Assembly: GCA_038087015.1 (NCBI GenBank)
Contig: JASBNA010000002.1
Coordinates: 310,001-374,000 of the forward strand
Source of the DNA: Cerrena zonata
Lineage: Eukaryota > Basidiomycota > Agaricomycetes > Polyporales > Cerrenaceae
Reading direction: 5' to 3'
DNA: 64,000 bases
In this document: piece by piece, positions 21,464 through 33,306 of the stretch
How the letters are laid out: each line of letters starts with the position of its first letter
How positions within the stretch are numbered: the first letter of the stretch is position 1
Position numbers and translations under genes: made by a program
Notes under the pieces: generated by a model
Database searches by the model: none
The model's input: the letters and a program-made list of their open reading frames with translations, nothing else
What the model was told of the DNA's origin: nothing

Positions 21464-22947
21464 CTACTCGTCGATTATCCAAGTCATAGGTCTGTCGGAA
21501 AGGGGCAGGTCTCTGAGAACTAGAGTCTGCCCTCTCATGACTTCCCATAATCCTTCGTCCCCCTTCGAGTTTCCGAAATGAATGTAGACTTGATGTAATG
21601 CCGGGATCTCGGTAAATAAATCTTCCGCCATCTGATCCATCCCAGGTCCACCACACAAGGTCCACTCCTCGTAGACCATCCCGCCCATGCTAGAGGCTGA
21701 TGTAATGTCAAGTTCGAGATATGAGGAGGGTAGTCGTGTCCATGTTTCCAAGATTCGAGACTGAGACTCTTGTCAGCATTGAAATCGAGGCATAATCAAA
21801 TACGCATGTTTCTCACCCAAAATTCATTGAGCTCCCGATCTCCGGAAAAATCAATTGTAACCCGGAACTGTTGACAGGATAGACCACCTTCAAACAGTCG
21901 CTCCAAATGTTCCAGCTGGTCCTCGTCCCGAAACCAAAGGCAAGCCTCCATCGCAACGGGATTGTAAGCACGGTTGAGTTGTTCGATCATTTCACACGTC
22001 TCACTCTCCTCGAGGTCAAGCGGGTCGTCATCCTCTTCACAGTCAAGAATGTTCAAACAGTGGATAGGACACTGAAGAGCCAGTATCCAGAGATTGACTG
22101 GTGAAATTTCCACGTAGTCCAATTTTGGCCAAGGCGAAGGAGCTGGTTGCTTTTGGTTTCGTGCACGGTATTCTTCGGCCTCGTCAATGGATGTTGTCAG
22201 GGATCCACCAAAGTATAGTTTTTTGAGATTTGGAAATGCAGCTGTGAGTTCGCGTGTCGAGATAAAACCGACAGGGCGAAGTAGGTGCAGGGAAAGAAGA
22301 TGGACACGAGGACATTGAAAGTCGAGGTCGCGTATCTGGACGCTCATTGTGCGAATGACCTCGAGGGTGGCAGAGAAGCTCGCAATGAGTGCCTTGAGCT
22401 CTGCATCGACATGAGATGGAGATATCTTCAAAACGGCCAATGGTGCCTTGATCCTTTGCAATACATCGTGCAAATGTAAATGCTGGTTCGATCGTTGTAT
22501 CCAGAGCACTGCTTCAGCAAGCTCATTGTTAGAGAATACGTTCTCCCCATCCTCAGGCTCTATAGCTAGCCGGCGAAGGTTGGTCGAATGTTCTACAATT
22601 GCTTTCATCCCCAATATGTCGTTGTCAGTGCAGAATTTCAGGTCGATGGAGAGAGAGCGAATATGCTCGCCGCGATTTATAGCATCGGGGAGAGAGAGCA
22701 TTGTGAGAATATCATGATAATTGCGTCGACAGACTTCGATTGGAAACCCGAGCAGAACCGACCATCCAGCACGATATAGGACACGATGAGTGCGCATCAT
22801 CCTGCTCACATCCGTTCGATTATCCAGGCAACGTGTTATGCACAGTAAAATGTCCCAATTGAGGCTGGGACTCGGAGTTTGGCTAGATCTCCTACAACAT
22901 GTCAGACAATTTCAGCAGATAATGTATACTGAAGATACTCACATCAT
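21464..22947 (-). CDS. F-box/LRR-like protein, copy B of a tandem pair
   Basis: Paralogue of the adjacent copy A, same strand, same exon layout: a 5-nt coding first exon (22943..22947, ATGAT), 21817..22891 and 21464..21760, total 458 aa. The F-box-like start reads PSLNWDILLCITRCLDNRTD. The middle has the same repeat-like motifs as copy A (IRDLDFQCPRVHLLSLH, FISTRELTAAFPNLKKL), and the end shares IPALHQVYIHFGN. Intron positions in A and B coincide, which shows a tandem duplication of a gene that already had these introns. Divergence is greatest in the region between 22000 and 22500, the likely ligand-recognition part. Function as an SCF adaptor is inferred from the family. Confidence 0.78.
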
Positions 22948-23131
22948 GGCGATACAAGTATTAGTTGGCATGATGTTGTTAGCTGGAAGTTTCTGGGCAG
23001 CAAAGTCACATATACGTAAGATCCAATATACTTCCCGAAATGTCACCAAGTAAATTACAAAAGTAGTTCCATAAACAATCCAGATGCATGAGTTATATGG
23101 ATAAATACAAAGAAATTTATATGTAGCTTCT

Positions 23132-24384
23132 TCAACGTCCGCCAGCTCCTCGCCCTGCACCAAACTGGTTCGCCCTGAGATATCCCAGGTAAGTTACGGT
23201 TGAAGTTTATATTTATATTGACTCACAGATCACGAAGCGTGGGGTCGTTCATCATTTCTTCCATGTTGGGCATGCCCCCATTTTGCACTTGGTTCATCTG
23301 GTACATTAAGAACGATGTTAGATACGATATAACCAACAACAAGCGGGGATTTTACCATATTAGCCACATTAGGATTTGACATGAGTCTCTCGAGACCACC
23401 ATTGGCCATCATTTGCTGAGCCATCGACATCATGGCCGGGTTGCTCATGATGCTAGCCAGGTCTGGCATACCACCTCCGCCAGCCCCACCACCCATGCCC
23501 ATGTTTCTGAGCATGTCGGCCATGCCACCCATACCGCCAGCGCCCGCGGCAGGAGCAGCTGGAGAAGCCGAGCGTGCATCGTTTGCAGGTTCCGAGGTTT
23601 CCTCTTCAGTTGCTCGGGCTTCAGCATTCTGTAGACCAGACTTAAGAGATGCGTTATTAGGATCTTGCTCTAGGCCTCGACGGAATGCAGAGGCAGCAGA
23701 AGTGTAATCATTCAAACAATAATGCGCATGTCTATTTCGGAATAATGCCTGTTAACGTGCGACCATCATGAGTATGGGATCGGTACGTACCCAAGGCGGT
23801 GATAAGCTTTGACGAACGTGGGGTCTACCTCAATGGCCTTCTCTGCATCGAGAACGGCTTCATCATGGCTGCCCTTGCTTGAATGCGCAGCAGCACGGTT
23901 AGAGTAATAGACAGCATTCGTCGGGTTAAGATCAATAGCCTTTGTGTAGGAAGCAATAGCCTCGTCATAGTTCTTGCTCGACATAGCTGCATTTCCTTTA
24001 GCCTTCAGAGCTTCCGCTGCTGTCTTATCTTCTGCAGTTAGTCCTTTGGGTTTAGCGGGCTCAGAGCCACTCGCAGCAGCAGAGGTATTCAGTTTGTCGC
24101 GGGTCTTTATGAAGACATCGAAGATGGAGGGAAGAGTTGCAGGCTTTACGCTCAGTCTCTCTCGTTGGCTTTCTTCGGTAGGGTCGACACCGAAGGCTTC
24201 ACCGATGCATTGAACTACATATGTATATCTTTGTCAACACTGTGAGCGTCGCTTGATGTTATAATTTTGAAGACGTACTTGCAACCTCTAGAGACTCCTG
24301 ATCATCCTGTTTGACTGTGCCATCCTTAATAGAGTCCTGAAGGAAGTCCAAGATGGAAAGAACGAGTCGTTGTTTGTTAGACAT
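23132..24384 (-). CDS. SGT2: Small glutamine-rich TPR protein (SGT2/SGTA)
   Basis: SGT2 is the cytosolic co-chaperone that hands tail-anchored proteins to the GET pathway. Five exons (24279..24384, 23791..24214, 23356..23731, 23227..23297, 23132..23174) encode 339 aa. The N-terminal dimerisation domain begins MSNKQRLVLSILDFLQDSIK, binding site for Get4/5-type UBL partners in yeast. Three TPR repeats follow (ALKAKGNAAMSSKNYDEAI, AVYYSNRAAAHSSKG, AYHRLGHAHYCLNDY). The C-terminal part is Gly/Met-rich with NNP-like repeats (MSNPAMMSMAQQMM, LMSNPNVANMMNQVQNG), the substrate-binding region, although glutamines are fewer than in the animal protein. It is divergent from PRP19 with only 176 bp between the two start codons. 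Confidence 0.93.
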
Positions 24385-24560
24385 TATTCAAGAAAGGATG
24401 CAGTTCCAAGTTTCAGCGAGCGGTAAATGAATCCCTTAAAGGGTACATGTAGGGCGTCTAAATTACACAAACAAGCGACTTGCAAGTTTCCGAGTCGCTT
24501 CAATTGGTTCCAACTTGACCTCCTCCTTTCGGTTCATTTCTCGTTGCTCGTCATTCCAAG

Positions 24561-26198
24561 ATGTTTTTCTGCTCTATCTCGGGAGAGCCCCCACAGGACC
24601 CTGTTGTGTCCTCCAAGTCGGGCCACGTCTACGAACGCAGGCTTATTCTCAAATACATCAACGACAATGGTGCAGACCCACTTACCGGAGAGAAGTTGGA
24701 GGAGGGTGATTTGATTACCGTCAAAGCCAGTACGTTGAAAATATACAAATGAATGTACTTTGGCCGTACTAACATATTGTTACTTTGTTAGACCCTCAGG
24801 CCGCTGCTCCTCGTCCTCCGTCTGCCACCTCGATACCTGCTCTCTTGCAGACTCTCCAAAATGAGTGGGACGCAGCCATGCTTGAGACATTCACTCTCAA
24901 ACAACAATACAACTCCCTTCGACAAGAGTTAAGCGTTGCCTTGTACGCCCAGGACGCGGCTACACGCGTTGTAGCGCGTCTTATGAGGGAACGCGATGCT
25001 GCAAGAGAGTGCGTCACCTCCCTTTTTGTCCAGTTGGCTGAATATTAACAATATGTTTCTCTCACTATTTAGAGCTTTGGCTAGCGTTTCCGCAACTATG
25101 GGAGTCGCAGCACCACTTTCCAACGGTGACGTCGAAATGACAGAGACTCAGGAAGCTGGAGGATTGCCAGAACATATCACGAAGCAAATTGACGAGACGC
25201 ACGCAACCCTCTCAGCTGCTCGTAAGAAGCGCAAGGCTCCCGCAAGCCATGCTACCCCCAAAGAAGTGAAGACTTTCACCGCCAAGCACTCCATTCCTTC
25301 CCTCCACTCCTCCTCCCCTGCCGGCATCACTTCCATCGCCGTCTCAAAGAGCAACCCCTCCCAATTTGCTACAGGAGGAAACGACAAAATCGTTCAACTC
25401 TATGACCGAAGCACAGACAAAGTTTTGGCTTCGCTCAAGGGCCACACTAAAAAAGTCAACCATGTAGCCTTCCGTGAGCGTGAAGGAGAGCCCACGCTCG
25501 TTCTTTCTGGAGGTGCTGATAAAATTGCTAAAATTTGGTCACACGATTCTGCCTCTGGAGAGTATATCCCCAAGTCCACTATTCGTGTTCACAAAGGCGA
25601 AATTACTGGTCTCGTTGTTCACCCGACATCGACTATCCTCGCGCTTTCATCTACTGACCGAACCCACTCCTTGCACGACTTGAACACCTTCGATACCGTC
25701 TTCCGTTCAGCCGAAGCCGACGAAGCATTCACGAGTCTCGCTATTCATCCTGATGGTACCCTGCTTGGCTTGGGTACTCCTACGTCCACAATTCAAATCT
25801 TTGATATTCGTAGCGGACTCGTTGTTGCAACTCTCACTCCTCCCGATAGCCCCCCCTTCACCGTCAACACCCTCAGCTTCTCCGAAAACGGCTACCATCT
25901 CCTCGCCCCTGACTCGCTTTCCTCCGTCGGAGTCTGGGATTTGCGTAAACCTAAACTCGCAACTTCCATCTCGCTGGGCGATGGATTCAAGGTCAATAAA
26001 GTCTCGTATGACTACAGCGCACAGTTGCTCGGAGTTGCTGGAAGTGAGGGTGTCCGTGTGTTCGCCCAGAAATCGTGGGATGAGCTAGTACGCTTCGAGG
26101 AAGGTGGTGAGACCGCAGACTTCACGTTTGCAGGGGAGACTAAGGAGATCTGGGGCGTGAGTGGACGGGATGTCAGGATCTGGGGTCTTCCTGCGTAA
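24561..26198 (+). CDS. PRP19: PRP19, spliceosomal U-box E3 ubiquitin ligase
   Basis: PRP19 is the scaffold and ubiquitin ligase of the NineTeen complex, required for spliceosome activation. Three exons (24561..24729, 24792..25008, 25073..26198) give 503 aa, the normal size. The U-box is N-terminal ([20 protein letters not shown], then [17 protein letters not shown]). Next are a coiled-coil tetramerisation region ([20 protein letters not shown]) and a C-terminal WD40 propeller from about residue 210 with recognisable blades ([48 protein letters not shown]). All splice phases fit. PRP17 of the same splicing machinery lies about 37 kb away; that distance has no evident meaning. Confidence 0.97.
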
Positions 26199-26710
26199 TC
26201 CTTAGTTTTGTGTGTACCTATGTTTCTGTCTTATTTACTTGTTCTCTTTGTATACTGGTGATGTTTTGAGCCGACAACGGTGTTGAATGACATGACTGGA
26301 GGCTTATGACAACGATATGTAAACATTCGAGGTCCCAAACCCCTGCGTTTATTTAGGTCACGATAACAGAGGTGGGTTTTCAAAGTGTATCATGCAATTT
26401 CGTGTCTACTAGTACAAATGCGTGTAAAGGTACAGGAAAATGAGTCGTACCAGTAATCATGACGGAACGAAGGTAAAGGCAACCGCGGCCAAATCAATCG
26501 CACCGAGTTGAGATGGAAGAGTAGGAAAAGGAGACATAACGAAAATGAAGGTGAAGGTGAAGTGAGTGCAAGAAGGATGAGAGGTGTATGTGTCGCATTG
26601 TGTGTAATGAAACATGAAAAATCGTTCAGAAGACGTCAATAAAGATACAGAATGCCCTTTTACCCAGAAGAGATGGTATAGGTATACAATGAGGTAGGGT
26701 TCGTTGAGCT
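26199..26710. other. Intergenic between convergent PRP19 and OPT
   Basis: About 510 bp between two stop codons. Nothing coding is seen on either strand; it should hold both 3' untranslated regions. Confidence 0.5.
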
Positions 26711-29565
26711 TTAAGCCCATGTCTTAAGACCGAAGATCTCGCCAGGTGGAGGGAAGAGAGCAGGCATACCCATCGCGTCGAAGGTGTTCATCCATACTGT
26801 GTTACCCCACCACACGAAGTTGATTCCACCCTTTGGTAGAGCCAAGACGAAGAAGATGAGGATAGCAGCAAGAATCGTACCAGCGTCGAGGGCAGCTGAG
26901 AGGATGTAGTTGTAACGCATCCACCACCTGAAGTGGTAGCGACGCATGAACCATTGGAAGATAGCGGCAACCATGATCCATGATGAGAAGTTAATGCCAG
27001 AGGCGGGTGGGAGGACACCGGTGGCGTTGAAGATGAGGGGCATGTTGATGTATCTCCAGATACCGCGGGGATACCTGCGCGCAAGGAAGTAGAAGGGGAT
27101 AGGAGCAAGGGCACCGACGAGGAAGAACCAAAGAAGAGGGCTGTACCTATAGGATAGTTAGTTTCCGGACGATGATCATACAAAGTAATAATGGCTTACA
27201 AGGATCCAATAGAGAACATGCGTTTAGGACCAATTGCCCCCCAAATGATGGAAGAAGTGGTGAAAGTGGTGATTCCGGGGCATGTGAATCCGTCCTTTGC
27301 CTCAGGAGTACACATGTTTGGAATGGTCTTGATCAACAAATCTTGGGTGAAAGTCATGCACAGACCACCAATGATAGTGGAAACGGTTTGAGCCATGAAC
27401 ATCGTGCGAGGAGGAACCTTCATGTAGTGACCGATCTTCATATCACTGACGAAAGTGAGGGCGTTGGTCGTAGGTACGAAAGCGTAAGTCTTGAACAACA
27501 TGACGGCGACCGGGTTGTTGTGAAGAAGATAACCACCGAAGAATTCAGCGAAGACATTGATCGTGAACAGTTGATTAGTGACTGCACGAATGATACCGAT
27601 GGGGATGACGAAGACGAAACCGATTATAAGCGAGATCGCCAAAGCCCAAATTGGGAGTCCAGTGTCGTACACCTCAATGGCGACGAGTCCGAAGACCAAA
27701 GCGACGGCACCGACAGCGGCATACCACCAAGAAGGAACCTCGGGGTACACAGACATGAGACGAGAGTGTACATCACGCTCATCACGGATTGAACGACGGA
27801 ATTGACGAGCAATGTCACTGCGGTACCACACTATTGGGAGGTCAGTCTTCCGCAACCCTCTAAAAGAGACAAAAACACGTACAAATAATGTGAACCAGGA
27901 TAGCGCTGACACCAGCGAACTGAGCACCGTAGGACAGCCAGAACGTGGCGGGAAGGTAAAGAGGAGAATAGGCCCTGTATTTTGTCTCATCGAAAGTACC
28001 GTTGGTAATGATCTGAGAAACATCGTAAGGCATGCCAGTGTTGTCGAAGGCCAAAGCGGCGGAGATGGGCATGAACTTGGAGAATAATACATTCTTGACT
28101 GTAATGAAGAGGTCGTGAGCTTTCTGTAGACAATATCACATCGATGGATACTCACAATACATAATCGGTGCAAGGACCCAAACGAAGATCGCGAATCCAG
28201 CAAATACGTTAAGCTCGGACCACCACTAGATATTATCGTCAGCAACCGAAACGGAAAATAGTGGAATAAAAACAAAACGTACAGGTGAGATCAGAGGGCT
28301 CGAGAGATACGAAATCATAGCCCAATCGAAGGTCAAGAAACCCATACCCAAACCGGTTTGATAACCGAAGAGGGTGTTGACTGTCTGGTTCTGAGGAGCA
28401 ATCCAGCATGCCCAAGTGAACATGCTGAGGCCGGTGAAAACGTATCCAGGAAGCCAATAATAGACGAAAGCTCCAAGAGCGACAACGGTGAAGAACTTCT
28501 CGCGGGACATGTGGTTCTTCTCGAACTTGCCGTAGTTCTTGTGAAGAGTGTTAAGTAGGGCGCACTCTACCAACGCGCCAGGCCAGATCATGCTCGACGG
28601 CCAGACGAGGTGTTGACGGACAATTCCGGCCCAGCTGTATCCGAGCAACTGAGTGGAAAGAACGAGGAGGACTTTGTAGCCTTGTGAAAGTTTTTGGAAA
28701 TAGAACAGCTCTTGCATAGCCGTGATAAGAGTAGCATATGAATCACTGTAAAGGAGGTTTGACATGACAGTGATGACGGTGTGTTCCTTCACGTTGAATG
28801 GGCCAGGATTCAGTGACCAAACGTAGCCGAAAGTGTTGAATTTCCTGGTAGGAAGAACGTGTTCAAACAATTTGCCCATCGGAAGCGCAACCAACTGGAC
28901 GACAAGTGGGCTGATTCCGACGGAAGGCCCTACATATGAATACATGTAAGCAGACTTTAAGAGAAAAAAGCCATGAGGGGTACTTACAACGAAGGGACAT
29001 GACGTGGTTGAAGGAAGACATAATAATAGTAATAATTATACCGATGGTCCACCTAAGCACAACTGAATCAGTCACAGGTATCGAAAGATAAAAAAAAAAG
29101 AATTACGTACATTCGGAAGGTGTTAACAGGCATAGATGGGTCGTCGGTACTGGAGATAGCAGCACGAACCTCAGGGTAGGGAGATTCACTGTAAACACAG
29201 TTAAGACATGAACCAAACGTGACAGAAAGTAGCACCTACTCTTCAAAATCCTCCTCAGCTTCACGTAACTGAAGTCGGGAAGCTGCACTGTGTTTGTGAA
29301 CGGACCCGCGAGAATCCGTGTCGATATCAGAGCCTCTCTCCGAGTACCCGCTCGAATAAGCACGATCGCCATATTTCTCTTTCTCGCTTAGGTCAAATTC
29401 ACTATCGTAAAAAGTTGATGATGAAGGAGGTTCCCAATTGGGATCATTGAGATGGAGGAGGGCGACGTCCTCGGGCACATCTGGGATAGGGTTGCGGCGG
29501 AAGCGATGAACGATCGCTTGTGCAGGGGAGCGCATGCCGACACTGTGTGCGTCTTCAGTGCTCAT
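26711..29565 (-). CDS. Oligopeptide transporter (OPT family)
   Basis: A proton-coupled plasma-membrane importer of small peptides, or possibly glutathione, from the OPT superfamily. Eight exons (29240..29565, 29111..29188, 28988..29052, 28283..28929, 28156..28225, 27883..28098, 27200..27830, 26711..27146) give 822 aa. The first about 130 residues are hydrophilic and cytosolic, starting MSTEDAHSVGMRSPAQAI. The rest has about a dozen or more hydrophobic segments, e.g. WTIGIIITIIMSSFNHVMSL and VLSTQLLGYSWAGIVRQHLV. NPGPFNVKEHTVITVMSN is the conserved OPT signature just after the first helices. WWMRYNYILSAALDAGT near the end is also typical of the family. A long open frame on the opposite strand (27172-27792) is only a shadow. 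Confidence 0.94.
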
Positions 29566-30461
29566 CGTGGACAGTAGTGCACTGGGGGAACAGAGGGGAG
29601 GAAAAGGAAGGGGAAAGGGCGTGAGGGGTAGAAGCTGTCGACATTGCTCCTTTTCATATCGTCCAGGTGAGCCAATGTAATTGTCTCAGTCCCGTTCTAG
29701 ATTACCTCAATCTCGACTGCTGACGGCGTATCGTCAGGAGCAAAACAATAAGGTCAGACCTCGGATCCGCATTAGGCGAAGTGACAAAAAGGTGGGATCG
29801 GGTGAAACTACTCAAGTGTTCACGCGACTCGGTTCGCCGTCCGTCAACACCACGAGCTGGTTCACGCCCCATTGCATCTTATTCCATGTTTCAGATGTAC
29901 ATGATTTTCTATACGTTTCTGCAAATTATCGTTTAGAATATTCTGACCTAAACAGTTGCTCAAACGTACCTCCCAGAGGACATTGCTTTGGAGAATGACA
30001 TTGCACGTTCCCATGTATTATTGTTTAGCGTCTGGTATAGCATACGCTTTATTGTCAAGCTCCGCTCGTTAAGGAACGAGAGAAGCAATCGAATGTGCCC
30101 AGCTCTTACGAACAACAATAAGGAGTGAGATCATTCGGAGATGCTTCCGATGACAGGCGGCAAACCTTCTTTCCATTGCATCTAATCTTATCAAGGTTAG
30201 GATTTCAAGATTAGATTGCCGAGCGGCCCAGTTCTCCCTGATATCGGCATACGCTGGCTTCGCAAGAATAACGTGGTGGCGCAAGGCTCGCGATATGATG
30301 ACCCACAACTTGAAGTTGTGACCCTGGGGAGATATTGCGAGCTCAGCCATGTCGATTGCGAATAAAGATACTGTAATAGATTTCCTTACAACGCATATAA
30401 TGGGAGGGTTCAAGCGGATCCTCCCTACATTACCGTGCAACGCACAGGCACCTCTCTCACC
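29566..30461. other. Divergent promoter region OPT / dioxygenase
   Basis: About 900 bp between two divergent start codons. A 123-codon frame on minus (30069-30440) has no domain and no ATG context of note. No gene seen; both promoters should lie here. Confidence 0.5.
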
Positions 30462-31783
30462 ATGTCGTCCGTCGAAACAATAACGCAGGTTACCGAGTCT
30501 ATCCCTGCCGCTCTATCACTCCGTCCATCAGCGAAATCTCAAGAGAACAATGCACAAGAAGCACAGCCAACTTCTCAGGAAGAAGCCTACCGATATGCCC
30601 GTCTCCTTCCTGCCTTCCCTAAAGACGAGCATTACCCTGCGCTGACGCCTTTCGAGCACGTTGACCCGGCTGCTCGGGCACTAGGGCATGCGAATCCTCG
30701 TGCCTTTATTGATAATGCGACTAGTATCGTAGAATTAACACCAAACTTGGGAACTGAGATCCACGGTGTGAACCTCGCGAGCTTAGATAGTGACGGAAGG
30801 GATCAACTTGCACTCTTGGTATGTTCCATTTTTGATATTGACTCACCTCGTTGTAATTGTCTCAATTTTCTCGGTATCCAGGTTGCCCAGCGAGGACTTG
30901 TTGTCTTCAGGGACCAACAAGACTTCATTGACAGAGGACCCGATTTCTATCTCGAGTGGGGCCGACACTTCGGTCGTCTCCACATCCATCCTACGTCGGG
31001 ACATCCTGAAGGCTACCCCGAACTTCACCTCGTCTACCGTGATGCAAAATCGACCTTCAATTTCGAGCGCGACGATAGTATCACCTCGACCGTCTGGCAC
31101 TCTGACGTCAGTTACGAACTCCAACCACCTGGTCTCACCACCTTCTTCCTGCTTTCACAGCCGAAGACAGGGGGTGACACTCTATTCACAAATCAAGAAT
31201 CCACTTTGAAAAAACTCTCACCGCAGTTTGTCGCTTTCTTGAAGACGTTGAAGGCTGTGCATTCGGGTGTAGAGCAAGCCAACTTCTCGCGATCCGGACG
31301 TCGTGGCGGAGTCGTTCGGCGTGAACCTGTCGAAAATGTTCACCCCATTGTACGAAAGCATCCCGTCACTGGCCAGGAGTCATTGTATGTAAACAGGCAA
31401 TTCACGAAGAGGATCGTGGGCTTGAAGCGAGAAGAGTCAGGTATGTATAGTCATTAATGATACCATACCAATTCAAAACTAAACAACTCACCAACACCAC
31501 GCAGAAAACATCCTCAAGTTCTTGTATGACCACATCGACAAAGGTGGTGACGTACAAGCGCGGGTACACTGGACTCCAAACACCGTCGTGCTTTGGGACA
31601 ACCGAAACACAGCACATGTACGTCTATAACCTAATGTCTTATCGTTCGCGATCTTACCGGTAAATGTCACAGTCTGCGATTGTCGATTATGGCGGCTCGA
31701 AAGAGAGGAGACATGGTGCCCGTATTACGCCTCAAGCAGAGAGACCAATACCCGCCTTCGATGGGCTCGATCTGTCTGCTTGA
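30462..31783 (+). CDS. TauD/TfdA-type alpha-ketoglutarate dioxygenase
   Basis: A non-haem Fe(II)/2-oxoglutarate dioxygenase of the fungal taurine/sulfonate dioxygenase type. Four exons (30462..30818, 30882..31440, 31505..31617, 31673..31783) give 379 aa. The iron-binding HxD is in STVWHSDVSYE, and the distal His is in NRNTAHSAIVDYG, split by the last intron exactly after that His codon. The 2-oxoglutarate-binding Arg is likely in RRHGARITPQAERP. The core also shows RGLVVFRDQQDF and PKTGGDTLFTNQ as in the family. Intron 30819..30881 is 63 nt without stops, so an unspliced transcript would add 21 residues, but canonical GT-AG ends and the break in homology argue it is removed. The natural substrate is not shown. 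Confidence 0.92.
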
Positions 31784-31951
31784 GTGAGAACCATTGCCCT
31801 TTAGCTGATGTAGTCTTGCGAGTAATTTCGCGGGTTTGTAGTAAAAACACTTATGGCATATGCATTGTATTATTCACCCCAATACCAAAAATGGACCTTG
31901 CTTACCCCCGCCATGCAAGCGTGAAACTAAGTTCCGTCTAGTGTTTTGATT

Positions 31952-32945
31952 TCATCGCTTGAAGCGTATGACGAAAAGGTGCTCGCGTCCCGCTCTCCTT
32001 TGTAAGACAACCTGTGCCATGATATCAAACGCTACTCCAAAGTGAGGTCAAAAAACATACATCACTTTGAAATTTGAAACGATCCAGCATTCGTTTCTGT
32101 ATTCCGGGGACATCATTTTGCTTCACTGCAACGAGGTAGAACCGACCCCGAGGTGACAACAGGTCCTAGATAAAACGCTTAAATCATCGCGGAAAGGCAA
32201 CGGAAAGTTCTAACAGAGCACATACGTCTATCTGTTCCAACAGTACGTCAGTTACTTGCATTCCGTCTATTCCGCCGGCCCAGGCACCTGCAATGCCCTT
32301 GTCGTCTTGTGCATCTTCAGCTTCGGAATCGAATGTGGGCACATAGGGTGGGTTGAATACAAGCAAGTCGATGCTATGTCGTAATCTTGATTTGAGCGGA
32401 CCAACTAGGTTTGCAACTATAGGCTCCACAGGGATCTACTAGAGTCATTTTTTCAGGAGGGGAATGGGGTGAGTTGCGTGATAGAGTTTCTACCTTGTTC
32501 TGATGTCCGGTCCTTGCAGTGCACCTCCCCGCATAAACGTTGATATCCGTGGTTAGATATACTATGAACAGGCAAGTCAGAGCGCATTCATGAATGGGCA
32601 TATATTATCGTACGTGTGTTTGTAGAGCCTAGAATACTTCCTATGAAGCTAGTTACACATCCTGAGCCTGACCTGGACGAATGCTCAATGACCGTATTCC
32701 CGTTATTAAACAAGAACGGAGGGAGATGTACCCTATTTCTAGTGATACTAGAGGTCGTATCTCACGGAGCTCTTTGGCATCCTCTTCTAACGCATCTAGA
32801 AGAATATAGGTGTCCTCTTGGAGAACGACACAGCTTGAGCAGCCGAAATCGGGTCCTGGGTGGTGAACAAGCTACCTGCTGGTTCATATACGAATTCGTA
32901 GTCTTCTTTTGTGAGATGAGAGAGATTAGGAGTGGGTATCATCAT
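31952..32945 (-). CDS. MTQ2: MTQ2, eRF1 glutamine methyltransferase catalytic subunit
   Basis: MTQ2 with TRM112 methylates the Gln of the GGQ motif in release factor eRF1. Seven short exons (32876..32945, 32732..32816, 32614..32672, 32494..32561, 32226..32435, 32061..32165, 31952..32011) give 218 aa, the expected size. The N-terminus reads IPTPNLSHLTKEDYEFVYEP and then EDTYILLDALEED, the substrate-lid region. The SAM motif I is EIGSGSGCVTSF. The catalytic NPPY is in LLVFNPPYVPT, followed by AWAGGIDGMQV. The end reads AGREHLFVIRFKR. Two adjacent ATGs (32945 and 32942) are possible starts. The gene ends 170 bp from the convergent dioxygenase gene. Confidence 0.95.
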
Positions 32946-33107
32946 GCCCACGAGAATTATTGGTGAAGAAAGATAGACTTGGTGTGTGCTTGTACACTCA
33001 TGTGCACGGGGGAATGACCAAGTTGAAGTGTTGAAGACTTACAGTTCGAACGTTAAGTTGTGGCGGCCCGACGGCTCCGACTCAGAATAACAGATGTTAC
33101 AGGCACC

Positions 33108-33207
33108 GCCCGCCTAGCTCAATCGGATAGAGCGTCAGACTCTTAACGAGTGCGGGTGCAAAGATCCTGTCATCTGAAGGCTGCGAGTTCGACCCTCGCG
33201 GTGGGCT
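33108..33207 (+). tRNA. tRNA-Lys (anticodon CTT) with intron
   Basis: The acceptor arm pairs GCCCGCC with GGTGGGC. The D arm is AGCTCAATCGGATAGAGC, the anticodon stem TCAGA/TCTGA encloses CTCTTAA with anticodon CTT at 33142-33144, and the T arm is GCGAGTTCGACCCTCGC. A 26-nt intron (about 33146-33171) sits one base 3' of the anticodon, the standard eukaryotic place. It lies 100 bp upstream of ALG10, same strand. Confidence 0.93.
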
Positions 33208-33306
33208 ATTGAAAACCTTGTACATTTTTGAATCTCTCTAATTTTAAATGGCCGATCACACATACTAGACGTTCATAGACCGTGGCCATCGTAGTCAAAG
33301 ACCACC

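Noticed and set aside
27172..27792. 206-codon open frame opposite the OPT gene
   Set aside because: Acidic low-complexity shadow of OPT exon 7; no domain, and the OPT frame is clearly the coding one.
30069..30440. 123-codon minus-strand frame between OPT and the dioxygenase
   Set aside because: No family resemblance; its place fits a divergent promoter.
31488..31670. Short frames on minus over the dioxygenase 3' half
   Set aside because: Shadows of exons 2-3 and an intron of the plus-strand gene.
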